Shown: piece by piece, positions 9,527 through 21,715 of the stretch | Layout of the letters: each line of letters begins with the position of its first letter | How positions within the stretch are numbered: the stretch's first letter is position 1 | Source of the DNA: Teratosphaeria epicoccoides | Lineage: Eukaryota; Ascomycota; Dothideomycetes; Mycosphaerellales; Teratosphaeriaceae | Length of the DNA stretch: 64,000 nt | Assembly (NCBI GenBank): GCA_021401465.1 | Contig: JADDMT010000003.1 | Location: 372,001-436,000, forward strand | Direction of reading: 5' to 3' | The notes under the pieces: generated by a model | What the model saw: the letters and a program-made list of their open reading frames with translations, nothing else | What the model was told of the DNA's origin: nothing | Database searches by the model: none | Position numbers and translations under genes: made by a program

Positions 9527-11092
9527 TAAAGTCCATGAGTTCTATGGGACGCTATGTCTTTGGATTCCAAGATCCACTTTGCCGGCGGAATCGAGTTTCG
9601 AAACTTTTTCGCTTTCTCGACGACCTCATTCAGATGTTGCCGGGTCATGTTCAAGGGCGCACGACCACTTCCGGCTCAGACACAAGGCAACGAACTTGTC
9701 CAAAGTGTCTCTGCGTCTGTGAACCGTATTAGCCAGCCCCTCACGCGAAACAGTGTCGAATCTGTCCACTGTATTGCAAGAGCTGCTCGGTAATCCGGCG
9801 ATTGTCGCGAAGAATGCTGTTGCGAGAGATTATGTCGCCGATCAGGTTTTGGCATTCCCGAAAAAAAATGATGGTTACGCTCCTTGACATGTGAGCATCA
9901 GCATCAACGATTGTCCACAAAGTGATGCGATTGAATCATGGTCAGACATTCAAGCAGTTGGAAGCGGTTGCAAATTCGCCCTGGGATGACGTTCTCTGCC
10001 CTCTCAACGAGTGCCTGTTGCGTGTCCAACGGTATTTGATGAGACATCTACACATGCCATCCGCTCTTGCTAAGTCTTGGCAGAGAATGTTCACACTTTG
10101 GGCTTGATAAGGATTGCCAATGTCCTTATGAATTCTCTGCAGGCGAAATCCTGCTGCATGACGAGGAGCTTGTCAACCCCAACGGTAGTCAGCAGTTCTG
10201 GAGCAATCTTCTAGGCACCTTATCGTCAGATGGCTGCACCACGAATGAAGATTATCCACAGGCAGTCAAGCTTCTGGAAACGCTGCAAAAGATGGCCGAC
10301 CGATCTTCAGCCTAGAGCTATGCAGCGATGGGCGGCGCAATGTTCTCACCAACTCTGATTTTCACTGCTCTGGCGAGCCCGGTAACCCTATCGAATGCAA
10401 GCTACTGATGAGTGGCCATGATTGGCGCTGCCGCCGGGCACTCAGCCGAGTCGGCTCCGTAAGGATTGTACAAGTCCCGCTCCAACGACAGCCGATCTGC
10501 CGACATCATACTGAAGTCGCCGACGGAGAGGCCGGGATGCAGCACGATTATTTTTGTCGACTCGAAGGGAAATTGCTGCGGACCCACACGGACTTGCAGC
10601 TGGGCGGTTTGCCGACGCCTTCGGAGCTCGGAGTCTCGTTGCGGACTCATGAGATTCATGCTGATCTGTGATGTCCTCAACGGAGACTTGGTCAATAATG
10701 CTCTCTGTGCGAATGTTGGTCAACGAGGCTGCAGTGATTTCTTTATAAAGAGGATCCTCCACCAATCCTGCCACAATCACTCACTGCTTTCTGCCGGTGC
10801 AGTGACCAGGAGTAGGACCATTCAATCTCTTGGAAGGAAGGCGACAATTTTCGTGACTGTCCAGCCACCTCGACGGAAGCCGATCATGATCCCTCTATCA
10901 ATAGTCTCTCGCTTGACGCCCCGAATGGGTTCAAAATGGCCTGCCTTTGTTGCCTTGAGCATACCAATGCCTTACCTTTGTTCTATTGTGGGTATACACA
11001 CAGCTGCCTCGTCACCATCGCATCATACGTCTGTACAAGAAGGCCACTTGCGTGCCACTAGGCCACATTAGACGCTCCCTGATTAAAGCACA
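9527..11092. other. Intergenic with further broken coding remnants
   Basis: Plus strand: protein-like fragments occur in changing frames, such as GNPAIVAKNAVARDYVADQ before a run of eight A at about 9860, and a clean frame 10067-10315 ending LLETLQKMADRSSA. Minus strand: MLKATKAGHFEPIRGVKRE (ATG 10962 to stop 10822), VEDPLYKEITAASLTNIRTE (about 10780-10680) and a frame 10402-10640 with VGPQQFPFESTKIIVLHPG. Each looks coding but I could not join them with convincing splice sites, and I recognise none. I read the region as a second patch of decayed genes next to the kinase relic. Confidence 0.4.
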
Positions 11093-11440
11093 ATGAGTGA
11101 ACAGCAGTCTACACAGTACCAGCTGCTCAATGCAGCACTCTCGCAGGCACGAGAGCACGCATGCACGCAACAGCCGAGAAAAGACCAGAGAGGGCTCAAG
11201 GGTCGTTGGAAAGATAGCAGGCTTGCTTTCCACGAAGCTAATATCGCACTTAGAGACCTTACAGCCACGAGGATGGAGACGGGGAAGAAGCAGCGTGGTA
11301 CGTCTTCGCTTAAGCAGGGTGCTGCCATGGTCAGAACGTGCTTTGACAGGATCCATCAGAACCATGCCAAGGATTTCAAGTGTTTGGTCAATGTCGTCGC
11401 CATTTCGAATGCGGCGAAGAAAAGTAAGTCTAAATAGCAT
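11093..11440 (+). CDS. Hypothetical small basic protein
   Basis: A 115-codon frame from an ATG in fair context (cacaATGAG). The product would be Gln/Lys/Arg-rich and largely helical, starts MSEQQSTQYQLLNAALSQ and ends in a KKSKSK tail. No signal peptide, membrane segment or known motif is visible. It is convergent with the dehydrogenase gene, about 65 nt away. Composition looks more protein-like than neighbouring chance frames, but without homologs it could still be spurious or a remnant like those to the left. Confidence 0.35.
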
Positions 11441-11506
11441 GTCATGTATAGCTCACTGATTATAATCGCAATATTTTGGTGCTTGGACCAAGTAAATCGA
11501 CACCAC

Positions 11507-12463
11507 CTAGGCCTTTGGCCACCCAGGGCCCCCATGCTGAGCCAGCTCCTTCTCTGTCCACTCCCACAAATCTTCCATTTGCTGCTGGCTCTGTGCATCC
11601 TTACTTCCCGCCTTCAGCACGCCAACCGGCTCATAATAATTCCCACTCTCCACCTGGCCCTTCTGCACCGGCGCCGTTGCAGCCCAGAGCTGGCAATGCG
11701 CGCCCACAGCAGTCGTCACCCCAGTAAGCCAAACAAACGGCGCCAGAGCGCGCATCAAAAACATGCTCGCCTTCGCCCTCCCCCAGATCTCCGACTTCAC
11801 AGTCCCAGGATGCACACTCGTGCTGGTAATCTCTGGGTAGACCTGCGCCAGCTTCTTCGCATAGAGCAAGTTGGCGAGCTTCGAGTGTCCGTAGCGCAAG
11901 AATGCGCTCTTGACCGATGGACCCTCCGCTTCCTTCATTTGGTCGAGATGCATGCCGCCCTTGGGCGCGAACATGGAAGCGGCGACCGAAGAGGTCAGCA
12001 CGATGCGCAGGTCGGCCCTGGCATCGGCCTTTTTGGTTTCCAGCATTCTGGGGAGGAGCAGTTGCGTCAGGAGTGCGTGGCCCATGTGGTTTACACCGAA
12101 GCATAGTTCGTAACCCTCCTTGCTCAATGCGGGCTCTTGCATTGCGATACCGGCGTTCAGGAAAAGAATGTCCAGTCTAGAGGCTTGACTGTTGAACTCT
12201 GAGGCGCATTGCCTGACACTGTTGAATGATGAAAGGTCGAGAGCCAGAATCTTGATGTTGGCCTTAGGTGAGGTCTCATGGATTTTGTCGACGAGCGCCT
12301 CAGCAGTAGACACATTGCGAGCGCACAGGTAGATGCACTCCGGATTGTGAGGCGCCAAAGCCTCTACTGTAGCCGCACCTAATCCAGCATTGCCGCCTGT
12401 AATGAGAATAACTCTGCCAGAGAGGTCTGGGATGTCCTTCGCTGCGTCGAAAGCCCTGGGCAT
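11507..12463 (-). CDS. Short-chain dehydrogenase/reductase
   Basis: Single-exon protein of 318 residues of the classical SDR superfamily, an NAD(P)-dependent oxidoreductase with a Rossmann fold. Visible motifs: cofactor loop TGGNAGLG at residues 22-29, DLSSF after the fourth strand, NAGIA near 105, a serine in VLTSSVAAS and the catalytic YGHSK near 195. The closest resemblance is to retinol-dehydrogenase/WW-oxidoreductase-like fungal SDRs, which lack an obvious assigned substrate. There is no signal peptide and no clear membrane anchor. The ATG at 12463 begins at a normal distance from the glycine loop. It is not in a biosynthetic cluster, so its substrate cannot be inferred from neighbours. 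Confidence 0.9.
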   Translation of the reverse strand: MPRAFDAAKDIPDLSGRVILITGGNAGLGAATVEALAPHNPECIYLCARNVSTAEALVDKIHETSPKANIKILALDLSSFNSVRQCASEFNSQASRLDILFLNAGIAMQEPALSKEGYELCFGVNHMGHALLTQLLLPRMLETKKADARADLRIVLTSSVAASMFAPKGGMHLDQMKEAEGPSVKSAFLRYGHSKLANLLYAKKLAQVYPEITSTSVHPGTVKSEIWGRAKASMFLMRALAPFVWLTGVTTAVGAHCQLWAATAPVQKGQVESGNYYEPVGVLKAGSKDAQSQQQMEDLWEWTEKELAQHGGPGWPKA

Positions 12464-13472
12464 CGTGGCTCAAAGGGCTGGTCTGGTGCTTGCGCTTTCG
12501 TATTGCTTGGAAGAGATTTGTGTGCTGTAGGACGAGCGAGTCGTTAGTCGAAGGCGACGTATACGTCCTCAGCCCTGCACACCACCTCGCAGTTAGGTTC
12601 CGCCACTGATAATGTGGGACCGGGCTCGGATACATGAGGAGACCGACAGCCGTCTCTGATTCATCATGCCTTGTTATATGGACGAGAGTCTCATTGTACG
12701 CACGCCTCGCGGCAGCTAGAAAAACAATCGGGTCTGAGGCAAGCTCGGTATTGTATCATTTGCTCCTCGGTCGGCTGACCGTGAAAATGATTTGTAGAGG
12801 TCAGGCGTTGCGACAGAATATGGCGAACACTGACTCAGATACGCCGCCCATGAGTCGCGCAAAGACCTGGACGGCGCTTGGCTGCTGCCACAGGAGTCGA
12901 GAGCGTCGACAGAAGCAAAATGGTAGCATATCAATTCACAGATACAATGAGTGGAAGTTCTTGATCAACCCAAACAAACCATTGAATCAAGCCCGATGAG
13001 GCAGTGCAGCTGCATGCAGCGGACAAGCGACGCAGCTAGTGCAATCGCAACCCCAGATACCTCAACTGGCAGCTTGGTGGGAAAGAGTGACTGAGGGTCA
13101 GTCAAGCAGCCAAACTTCTCCATAATCTCGATCTATTTCATCCTCCACCCTTTGAACCCTCCACGCTTTACCCTTTTCCTTGCAGCGGTGCAAGGAGTTC
13201 CGCCTACGGCCTTCAGAACAAAGCCGACATCTCGTTCGCTACCTACTCAAGCACCTGCAAGATCATTGACCCAAGGAGGTCCACTTTGTACCTATCACCA
13301 GCTCACGGCCGGATCGTATCCGGCCTCAGACGACCTGATGATGGTAGACCGATAGTCAGTCGACGGGGTTCTGAGGCCATTGGGTCGTACGATCTATGAA
13401 GACACCCAAGGGTCATTCTGGTGACGAACGTCCACTCTGCTGCATGATAGTGAGTGACACTTTTGAGCGCAA
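12464..13472. other. Intergenic, nothing seen
   Basis: About 1 kb between two minus-strand genes. It should contain the dehydrogenase promoter at its left end and the 3' end of the Est1-like gene at its right end. I see no frame, repeat or RNA gene worth calling. Confidence 0.6.
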
Positions 13473-15942
13473 TCATGTCTCCCATGCATTCTTTGGGTGA
13501 CCATTAGTGCTCCAGATACCGGTAGTACCGAAAAGCAGCGGACTGGCTAGAGTTGTATCACTGAACTTGTTGTACACAGGCTCGACAGGACCCTCGCGTG
13601 CCAACACAGGTACATAGGGCACCCGAACGGCTGCTCTGCCACCAGGGGTGGGGTCAAAAGACGAATAAGAGCCGCCCATGCTGGCGCCATTCTGCGAAGC
13701 TTTACTCTGGACACTACCCGAAGAGTTGACGCGAGAATGTCCTCGAGGGCCCGGTGACATGGTCCCGGCGAGTAGGCCGAGAGGGAGGCTTGGAGATATC
13801 GGACTCTGGTTGGGCCAGAGTCCAGACACCGATTCCGAGCGCAGGCGATCCACCGACGTTGGGGATGTGCCAGCGGGTACAGCGCCAGCATGCACCACCG
13901 GCGAGCGGATAGGCGCCTTAGGCTGATAGCTCGGCACAGCTGCAAAGCCTTGTGAAACACCGTTGCCACGGTGCATGTGCAACTCGCCATTGGTTAGTAT
14001 CGTCGGTGTACTCGCGTACTGCTGAGGCGGCGTCACGGGGTCGTTGCCATCGTCCTCGTCGACAAGATCATGAACCATGCGACTGAGATGGGCTTGCTGG
14101 ACACGAGAGCCGCTTGACGATGCTGTACCCGTGCGGGGCGGAGCTCGCACGGCTGCGGCAGCCTGGCTCTTGGCTGCAGCCTTGGCGTAGCTGAGCGGCT
14201 TGAGTCTTGGCATTGGGCGCGGCGGCTGTTTCTTGGCCTCCTCAGCGGCTTTGACAGCTTCCTCGGGAGGCTGTCCGTGGTACACCTTAGTACCAAGAAG
14301 CGTAAGTGGGGCCATGCTGTCCGCTTCACAGTGCTTCAAGCCCTCGATTAGGATGTCGTTCAATCGAGCGAGGTCCTCTTCTTGCGCTGTGAGCCTGGCG
14401 ACATCAGGGTCAGAAAAGCGCGGCTTAAGCGCATTGTGCTGATCGTACCAGCGCTTTGGCCACGCTGCGGTATGTTGATGCTTGAATGGTTTAAAGCCAA
14501 GGGCGTCTTCGTCCTCCTCGAGCAGGTATGCGCTGTGGTACTCTTCCAGAGTCCAGATACCAAAGTTCGAGTCATCGGCAAGAGCGTTGAGCATCTTGCC
14601 GTACGCATCCCAGAGGGAGTCAATTTGCTTCACAAGGAAGTCATCCTGCTTCAATCCTGCCAGAAGAAAGTCGTATGCTTGCGTCCATGCACTGTAGAGG
14701 TGCAAAGAAGGTAGAATGCATCGCGCAATTGCCGTTAGCTTTGTGGCCGGGTTTTCATCATCCGATATAGCTCCTCGTGCCACGAGGTTATCGCTAAGTA
14801 TTTGGAGCAGACTTGTATAGAACGAAACATTGAAGCGGAAGAAGTAGAAAAACGACTGCTGGTACTTTGCCTCTTGCGTTGCTGGGAGAGCGTCAGTGCT
14901 GGCTGTTATCGACTTAGCCGTGAGCAAACTTACACGTAAACTTATCAATCGCGTTATATTGGCTAGCCATGTTGACCATCGCCATGCGAAGGATGGTCTT
15001 CTGGAGGTTCAATGCTGGATTCTTCACCAAATTGGCAAGCTGGCGTAGGAGTGTTTGCTCCAACTCATTATATGCGCCAAACACCTCGCCTTTGTAACAC
15101 ATGCTGTGCATGCGAACGAACCAGCCAATAAGCAAACGTTTCGGTGCATCTGGTCCATTCCCTGTCACGAGAGCCTTATTTTGGGTCCAGTCGCGGGTCG
15201 TTCTCTCAAATTCAAGGGACAGATTCGTGACAGCATTCGGGTTCGGTTCATCAACCACAATGGAGCGGTACAGATGATAAATGGCGCGCAGCTCGTTGCG
15301 TTGCGCCCTCGGCTGCGCAAGTTCAACGATAGCCTGCTGATGATGTCCATGGCCATTGCTTGGGATCAAAGCATTGGCAAGACCATACCAGCCAAGAGCT
15401 GGACCGAATTTAGGGTCCTTGTCCAGCTTATCGGTGGCGCGATAACGCGCGAGATCGCCAAGGTAGATCAATGACTGATGACAAGACCGTAGCAAAAATG
15501 CACGGAGTTCTGAAGAGACGGGTGATGGGCTTTCGCCGCCGTCCGTCTCGACATCCTTCTTCTGCACTTGCTGTGCAATGGCTTCAAGCTCTGGGAGACG
15601 GTAGTGGTGGTGTAGCAGATGTATATAGCCACGATAAAAGCGCTCACTCTCCTTCAAGTATTGGAGGTAGAGTTTAGTAAGCTGGCGCGCTGACACAGCC
15701 GCGGAGTCGCCTTGCTTGCGCAGTTGTCCAAGTGCACGACTGAGGTACTTTCGGCCGCTGGTATGAGCCTCCCAGAGCCTGGCCTCGACCGCCTGATCTG
15801 GCTGCTCAATCATTATCGCTCGGCATAGTGCGCGATAGTCCTCGAACGCCTTGAGTATCTCGTCGATCGGCGAGGCCGTGTCCTTCAGGAGTTGATGCAC
15901 ATGTTGTCCTTTAGCCCGCTCTTCCGCAAGAGCAGCTTCCAT
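13473..15942 (-). CDS. Est1/Ebs1/Smg7-like protein (telomerase/NMD factor family)
   Basis: Two exons (15942-14934, 14881-13473) with a 52-nt intron give 805 residues; the join reads DKFTSTQEAKYQQSFFYFF. The N-terminal ~340 residues are helical repeats like the EST1/Smg7 14-3-3-like domain, with the family-type stretch RFYRGYIHLLHHHYRLPEL and SCHQSLIYLGDLARYRA. The Est1 DNA/RNA-binding-domain region follows (WYGLANALIPSNGHGHHQQ, a hallmark where products of small units are counted, then FVRMHSMCYKGE). The last ~300 residues are Ala/Pro/Ser-rich and disordered. In this family members act in telomerase recruitment (Est1) or nonsense-mediated decay (Ebs1/Smg7); filamentous fungi usually have one or two copies and I cannot tell which role this one has. 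No PIN domain is seen, which argues against an Smg5/6 type. Confidence 0.85.
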
Positions 15943-16555
15943 GCTTCTGTGTGACCAGAAGCCTTCTGTATATTAGGATTTTGACGGCGCATATACACCG
16001 CTTTATATGGTTTTGCTTTCGCAAGGGGAAGACCGCGTTCTGTCGGCCGTGGTGCTTGCCACTAGGTAAAAGTATTCTGCGCGCAGTTGGTGCGGCTGGT
16101 GCGATCCATTTGGAGCAGCGGCGGCAGTTCGACGCAGCGCAGATGGCGTCGCGGTGGTTACTGGCTGCTGGTGATGCGTGGAGCGGCGACCACTGTGCCT
16201 CGTTTCGGGTGAATGTGTCAGAGCAGTGGTGAAGGCGGAATCGAAGTCATTATATTGACGGGAAGCTCTCAATCCGCTTATGTAACTTTTGACGCTTTAC
16301 CTTTTCGAGGTATATATGACTATTTAATCGCGGAATAGCGCAGGCCTTTCTCATGCCATCATCTCCAACAATAATACTCTTCTGGCATTGGACGCATGTG
16401 TTCTGTTCCACATTGTAGGCTGACGGTAGGTGCCGGATTATAGTATTCATTTCCAGCCATCACATGCACAGTGGGCCACTCAACCATCGGAGCTGGAGAT
16501 ACTTGCACGGTGTCTAGCTACTGCAGGGCCAGATCATCGCACACCGCCCGCGACC
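15943..16555. other. Divergent promoter region
   Basis: 613 nt between the divergent Est1-like and ZNF511-like genes. The open frame of the zinc-finger gene extends upstream to about 16430 but without an ATG, so this part is probably 5' leader. No specific operator or repeat recognised. Confidence 0.5.
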
Positions 16556-17344
16556 ATGGCCAAACGCTTGCGAGCAGAATCTCCGAGCGACCCTGTGCAT
16601 CTGAATGACAGTGAAGCATTGAAGACACCAAGTACAGACGCCAAGATGGGACACACGCCAAAATATGCTTCATTAGAACTGCCAGAGCATCCTTCTGACC
16701 CGACCATGCAATGCCTGCTTCCTCCACATCTGCCAAAGAGCTTCAACAGCCATAACGAATACGAATCTCACTACCAACAGAGTCATACAAACCGATGTTC
16801 CGCGTGCAAAGCCAATCTGCCATCACCTCATTTCTTGGAACTGCACATAGCGGAGAACCACGACCCGATTGCAGCCGCACGGCGGGAGCGGGGCGAGAAG
16901 ACTTATGCCTGCTTCGTGGAGGGTTGCGAGAAGATCTGCTTGGTATGGCAGAAGAGGCGAAGTCATCTGGTCGACAAACATGGCTATCCAAGGAACTATG
17001 ACTTTTTCGTTGTCAATACTGGCATTGATGGAAAGAGGAGCATGTTGCGGAATGGCGTGGATGCTCAGGGTCACCGCAAGAGCTCACGGGAGCGGAGAGT
17101 CTCGTCTGTCACGAACAGTACATTGAGCACGGAAGCGACGTCTGTTAGCGCTAACGCGCCGAGTACGGTAGGGAGTGGAGAATCAGCGGTAAAAGCTAAA
17201 GCTTGCAGAAGCGAAGCGATGGAAGAAATGTGCAGCATGGCTGACGTGGACAACCTCACGAGATCTATGTCATCGCTGAAGATGGTGCCAAGAAGCATCT
17301 CATTTGGCAAGCGAAAGGCGCTGTCTGGCTTCGCGAAGAAGTGA
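16556..17344 (+). CDS. C2H2 zinc-finger protein, ZNF511-like
   Basis: Single exon, 262 residues. Start chosen at 16556 (gaccATGGcc, strong context) because the frame upstream has no ATG. Three C2H2-type units lie between about residues 45 and 155: a first with HxxxxH in ESHYQQSH, a second CSACKANLPSPHFLELH, and a third CFVEGCEKICLVWQKRRSH. The spacing, the ENHDP run after the second finger and the YxCFVEGC start of the third match the ZNF511 family, a conserved but poorly characterised nuclear zinc-finger family. The C-terminal ~100 residues are Ser/Thr-rich and basic, ending in a short KR-containing tail that could serve for nuclear import. Molecular function is not known for fungal members. 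Confidence 0.82.
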   Translation: MAKRLRAESPSDPVHLNDSEALKTPSTDAKMGHTPKYASLELPEHPSDPTMQCLLPPHLPKSFNSHNEYESHYQQSHTNRCSACKANLPSPHFLELHIAENHDPIAAARRERGEKTYACFVEGCEKICLVWQKRRSHLVDKHGYPRNYDFFVVNTGIDGKRSMLRNGVDAQGHRKSSRERRVSSVTNSTLSTEATSVSANAPSTVGSGESAVKAKACRSEAMEEMCSMADVDNLTRSMSSLKMVPRSISFGKRKALSGFAKK

Positions 17345-18924
17345 GCATTGTGGCTTGCTCTATAGAGGGGCATACACCTGTGTTTGGTCGTACACAGACG
17401 GGCTATACGGGTCTCAGATGACCTCGCGCGCCATCCAAACACCGCTGCAGTATCCATTCAGCAAGCTACTCGGCCAACTACGTTCACGCAATCCATCGAT
17501 CTCATTTTGCGAAAGCATCCGCGTAAATCGCGAAGCCAAATATTTGAATTCCTGTAGCTTCCGCATTTCCGTCGCTGCACAAGCTTCCTAGTGAGTGTTC
17601 AACCTTTCCTTGCCATACTTTGCATTTCCAATGCATCCAGCAACATGGACAACAAACGTCTTCAACGGCTTAGAATACAGCGGCTTCGCTTGTGCGAGCA
17701 GCGCTTTGTGCACCACCACAGACCTCGAAGCGCTCCGTTGGCGGCTTTCGAGGTACCAGCTCAAACATTTGAGTCCACTCTGAAAAACTCGACGAAAGCG
17801 GACTTATGCTTCAGGCTAGGCAACGCGAAGTTGGCGTGCAATGGCTTCTCGCTATGCCACGATCATTTATTGTTGGTATGATGCAACATGAGGCTGGTGA
17901 TGCTTGCTCATGTGTACGGCTGTCACGTTCCTCCACAAATTCGACTGGGCATTTTGCTACCTGCAATAGGAAACTTTGTGATCTTCGAACACGATCGGGC
18001 TTGCCCCTCACATTCCGACAGGTCAACAGTATATCGAGAATCTTCTGCCGAGCCCACAGTCAGGAGCGCACCTTCGTGTCGTGAAGCGATGGCGGTGGAT
18101 CATTCAGCGTCGGTAGACAAAAGACCGAGTCCGCTGCTGCATGGTATCTACATATGTATTTTTTTTGAGGTCTGCACAGATAGGGTGTGTCGCCGTCGCC
18201 TGGCGCAGTGCCTCTGAAATGGATCGTAGAGCCATTCAGCAGTTGCTTCTCGACATCCACCCGCATTTCAAGCGCGAAGTCCGTGAAGACACATCCGTGC
18301 GATCTTGATTGGGCCATGTGTGGGCAGCCAAGAATACATTCTAGGCATTCGGGAATCCCTACGAAGACTGCTCAGATCTATATGCCAGCATTGGCCTCTG
18401 TCGTTTGCTATTTCCAGGTATACCCAACAAGCAAAAGTAGAATGGCGACGACTCGTATGGATAAGGCTGCAAAAATCGTTGACGGGTCTGGTGGCTGCAA
18501 CATCTAAAAGGGCGGTGAAAGGGCTCGAATGCTCTGTAGTGGTGTGTGTAAGTATATCCAAAGCAAGGTCGTGCCACAAGCAAAACTGAGTGGAAAGGTG
18601 TCGCTGAACCCCAGGGCAGGGCCTGCGAGGAAATCACGGCTTCGAGAACGGACGACAAGTTCTTGCCTTTCGGTCGCTAAGGTTCTGGTACACGGCATTC
18701 GAGATGCTTAATCCTTCTCGGCTGACGCCAGGAGAGGAAATGCGAGCGTAGACAGTTAAAAAGTGCATCTGACTCTGAGAAACAATTTCTCGTTATCAGC
18801 TCAGTGCTATGTTCAGGCTCATCGACGGCGGCACGTCATGAGGCCTTCTAGTCTTCGAGTCGGCTTGGAGAGTACGCAACAGAATGCCGCACTCTTGGTC
18901 CACCAGTCTTGAAGCCACCAGCCC
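17345..18924. other. Intergenic, nothing seen
   Basis: 1.6 kb between the convergent zinc-finger and Gtr2 genes. All open frames are short and overlap on both strands without a preferred one; no repeat, RNA gene or splice pattern that builds a protein was found. Confidence 0.6.
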
Positions 18925-20229
18925 CTACACCTTGAAGATCTTCAAAAGCGCGTCCTGTAACGTCGTCACATTGTAGTCGATTAGCACCCGCTTGTCGACC
19001 GAGCTTCCCTTGCCCATTACGCAGACAAGTGAGAGGTATCTAGCATGCGGTCAGCTCACGTTTCAATGCCAATGTTTCGAGCCCTACTCACTCGTTGATC
19101 TCGCGAGCGTAAATGTAGGTGTCGCCGCTCCTATCAAACGTCACCATGCTCTCGCCCAAACTATCCTCTCCCACATCCGAACTGGCAGACTGACCGCTCT
19201 CAGCCTTCTGCCACCCATATATCTGCTTAATGTCGACGATCACATCCACGTAATCGGAGCAGACCTCGTAGTCTCTTAAGAATGTTGGGCTAGCGTCAGT
19301 TGCGACGTAGATCTTGCTCACCGTGTCGAACAGGTATGCTTTCTGTATCTGGCATGTTGAGCAGAGCTTGTTCAGGAGTGCCTCCATAGCTGGCAACTGT
19401 GGCAACAACCTCTGTACCACTCGACTCATGGCTTCGAAAATGCTATGATCGAAGATGTTGGTCTGATGGTAAGAGATTACGTGATCGGCATGGCCTAAGT
19501 CGCTGAGCTCATCGTTTACTCTCTGCCTTACTTCTCGAAACGTATCGTATTTGTACTCGTCACTCAGTCCATCGGTCTTGTGGATGAAGACCTCGAAGTG
19601 GGCTCGCGGATGGTGCTCCGCCAAAAAGACTATGACCTGAACCATCTCATTGATGCTTGGGAGATACTCATCCTGGACGTCGATGACCCAAATGACGGCG
19701 CCAGCGTCTGAGAAGAGTGAGCGCTGATCAGGACCCAGCTTACCATGCAGCTGAGCTGGCACCTCGGCGGTCTCGAAGGTGATGAACGATTGCGTCTTGT
19801 TCCATTCGATGCGACTTGTTGGCTCGAGGAAAAGGGTGTCCGCTGGTGATAGCTTCTGGAACACCACTTTCTGTATTGACGATTTGCCGCTTCTATAGTC
19901 CTGTCAGCATTCTGTTGAGAACAATGATGTGGTCGATTGACGAACCTCCGCAGGCCCATGAACAGCAGCTTTGGGTTGCCTTTCCGCCGCGGTTGATGTG
20001 ATTGATGTCCATTGGGCGCGTGGTCCGAAGACTGTGTCGGTTTGTTGAATTCTCGTCGTTGATTCTGGTAATGGTTCGTCAACCAATCGCGTTGTGCTGG
20101 GGAGCTTTGCGAGGACACTGTGGAGCTGGTGTTCGAAATATTGGAGCGAAAAGCCAACTCGAACGGATTGCACTGCGGTGGTGAAAGGATGGGAGGCGAG
20201 AGGATGTTCTCCCCGAACAGGGTGCGCAT
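18925..20229 (-). CDS. gtr2: Gtr2/RagC-like GTPase
   Basis: Three exons (20229-19946, 19892-19092, 19039-18925) encode 399 residues; introns are 53 and 52 nt. Splicing is required to build the P loop: LLFMGLRR joins SGKSSIQKVVFQKL, giving GLRRSGKSS. Further signs of the Rag/Gtr family: FLEPTSRIEW (switch region), VIWVIDVQDEY and the guanine-specificity motif IHKTDGL (HKxD variant), then the roadblock-like C-terminal domain. The last exon supplies YLSLVCVMGKGSS and LIDYNVTTLQDALLKIF, the expected Gtr2 ending. Gtr2 pairs with Gtr1 on the vacuole in the EGO complex and relays amino-acid status to TORC1. The ATG at 20229 (cacaATG) is the first in frame; the ~90-residue Ser/Pro/Gln-rich N-terminal extension before the P loop is longer than in yeast. 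The first donor (GTTCGT) is non-consensus but the frame result is decisive. Confidence 0.92.
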
Positions 20230-21715
20230 TGTGTGGACTGTTCGATGCGATGTCAGTTTCGATACTTCCAAGCCGATCGTTCACAGCTGCTCGATCCGCC
20301 CACCTGTGTGTATCGTTGTATGGCAGTGAAAGAGGTGTCTGATGGAACTTACATGTACACAGTCTCAAGCGACCCGATGCACGCAGCCAACCGTCAATGT
20401 GGCAGTCGACAGATCACATCCTCCCGCTCAGCCGCATCCCGCATACACCAAACGCGCCTTCTATCGCACGAGTGCAACCACGCTTGCTATAGAAATTGTT
20501 GGGCAAGCAAAGCCACGAAGTCCACGAGAGTCGTCGCCAAAAGAGATAGGATCTTGCTTTGGAATGGCAGCGTCATTGCCAATGCGGAATCCCTTTACAC
20601 CCGCACAGCCCAGCAATCATAAGGAAGGAAACCGTTTAAGAAGGAGCCGCGCCTTACCTCCATGTCTGCCATGATATCCTAACCGCGTCGCCGGGCCTTC
20701 CTTGCCCGCAATCTGCGCTGTGAAGAACAAGAGCCCGGTCTGGCTCCTGGCGCGGATCACCGGCCCTACACACCGCCAATCCTGAGACGAAAGTCAGGTC
20801 TGGCGCTGCTCAATTTCGGGCCAGTAGGCGGAGAGATAGTTTTTTTCCGTGTCAGTGCCTATTGCTTGAGGGTGTCGGAAAATTGGCAGTTGTCTCGTTC
20901 GTGAGTCACGGCAGCCGGGAGAACGTGGGATGGGTGGAACTTGCGATGAAGTGTAGCAGCGGGAAAACGGGCGCGGCGGCCCAAGGCGCCGGATGTTCGC
21001 GTGCAGTGTCCAGTGCGCACAGAATGAGTGTCGATCTGTCCGCGTGGGGTTTTAGCAGAGCTGCGAACAAAGCACCGAGGAGTGGGAATGCGAGGTAGCG
21101 GTATCGAATTTTGCCACGTTGCCTGTGCGTGGCAGCGTCACCATACCCCGTGACCAGGAACTCGGGTCTCAGAGCATCGTGACTTGGAAAGCCAAATTCT
21201 AAACAAGCCAGTGCGAGCGCTCGGCTCTGGTCCTTATCTGCGACCTTGTGGACACAGGTGCATATCCAGAATGGCAGCGCCTGGCCAGTATCATAGAAAT
21301 TTACTGTATAATTGCACACATATCAGCTGCCAAGGTATCTACTCAAATAAGCAAAATCCCTTTCGCACTTATGCAGTAAATGCTGTAAGCTGGTTGTTTA
21401 AGCCGAGCCTCGAGCCTCCATCGTCATTCACAATCGTTGACCATCGGCTGCAACATTCTGGCATGGTGTCTCCCGCTACCCCATCCTGAAGAACGCCAGA
21501 TCATAACCTAGGTCGGAAACGCATAGATACATAATGCTATCGTCAGGCTGGCACGTTTTGGGTGGAGTATTCCTTCAGTGTGTTTACCACTACTCAATTG
21601 CATCCCCTCGTCTCCTGAACATCGCTTAAGGCATTACTTTTTAGCATGGTGCTGCGACGTCGGAAGTGGGTATCTAAAAATGTCCGTGGCCGTTGCTAAT
21701 GATTGAAAAGACAGC
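20230..21715. other. Intergenic, nothing seen
   Basis: 1.5 kb between two minus-strand genes. The left part is the Gtr2 promoter. Short frames on both strands (for example 20906-21319 minus) have no recognisable motif. No repeats or RNA genes seen. Confidence 0.55.

Noticed and set aside
8708..10318. Repeat-induced point mutation as the cause of decay
   Set aside because: Damage is mostly frame shifts, and the region is not strongly AT-rich, so RIP is not the visible cause.
10466..11071. 201-codon plus-strand frame
   Set aside because: Cys/Ser/Arg-rich without motif and antisense to better-looking minus-strand fragments; likely a shadow.
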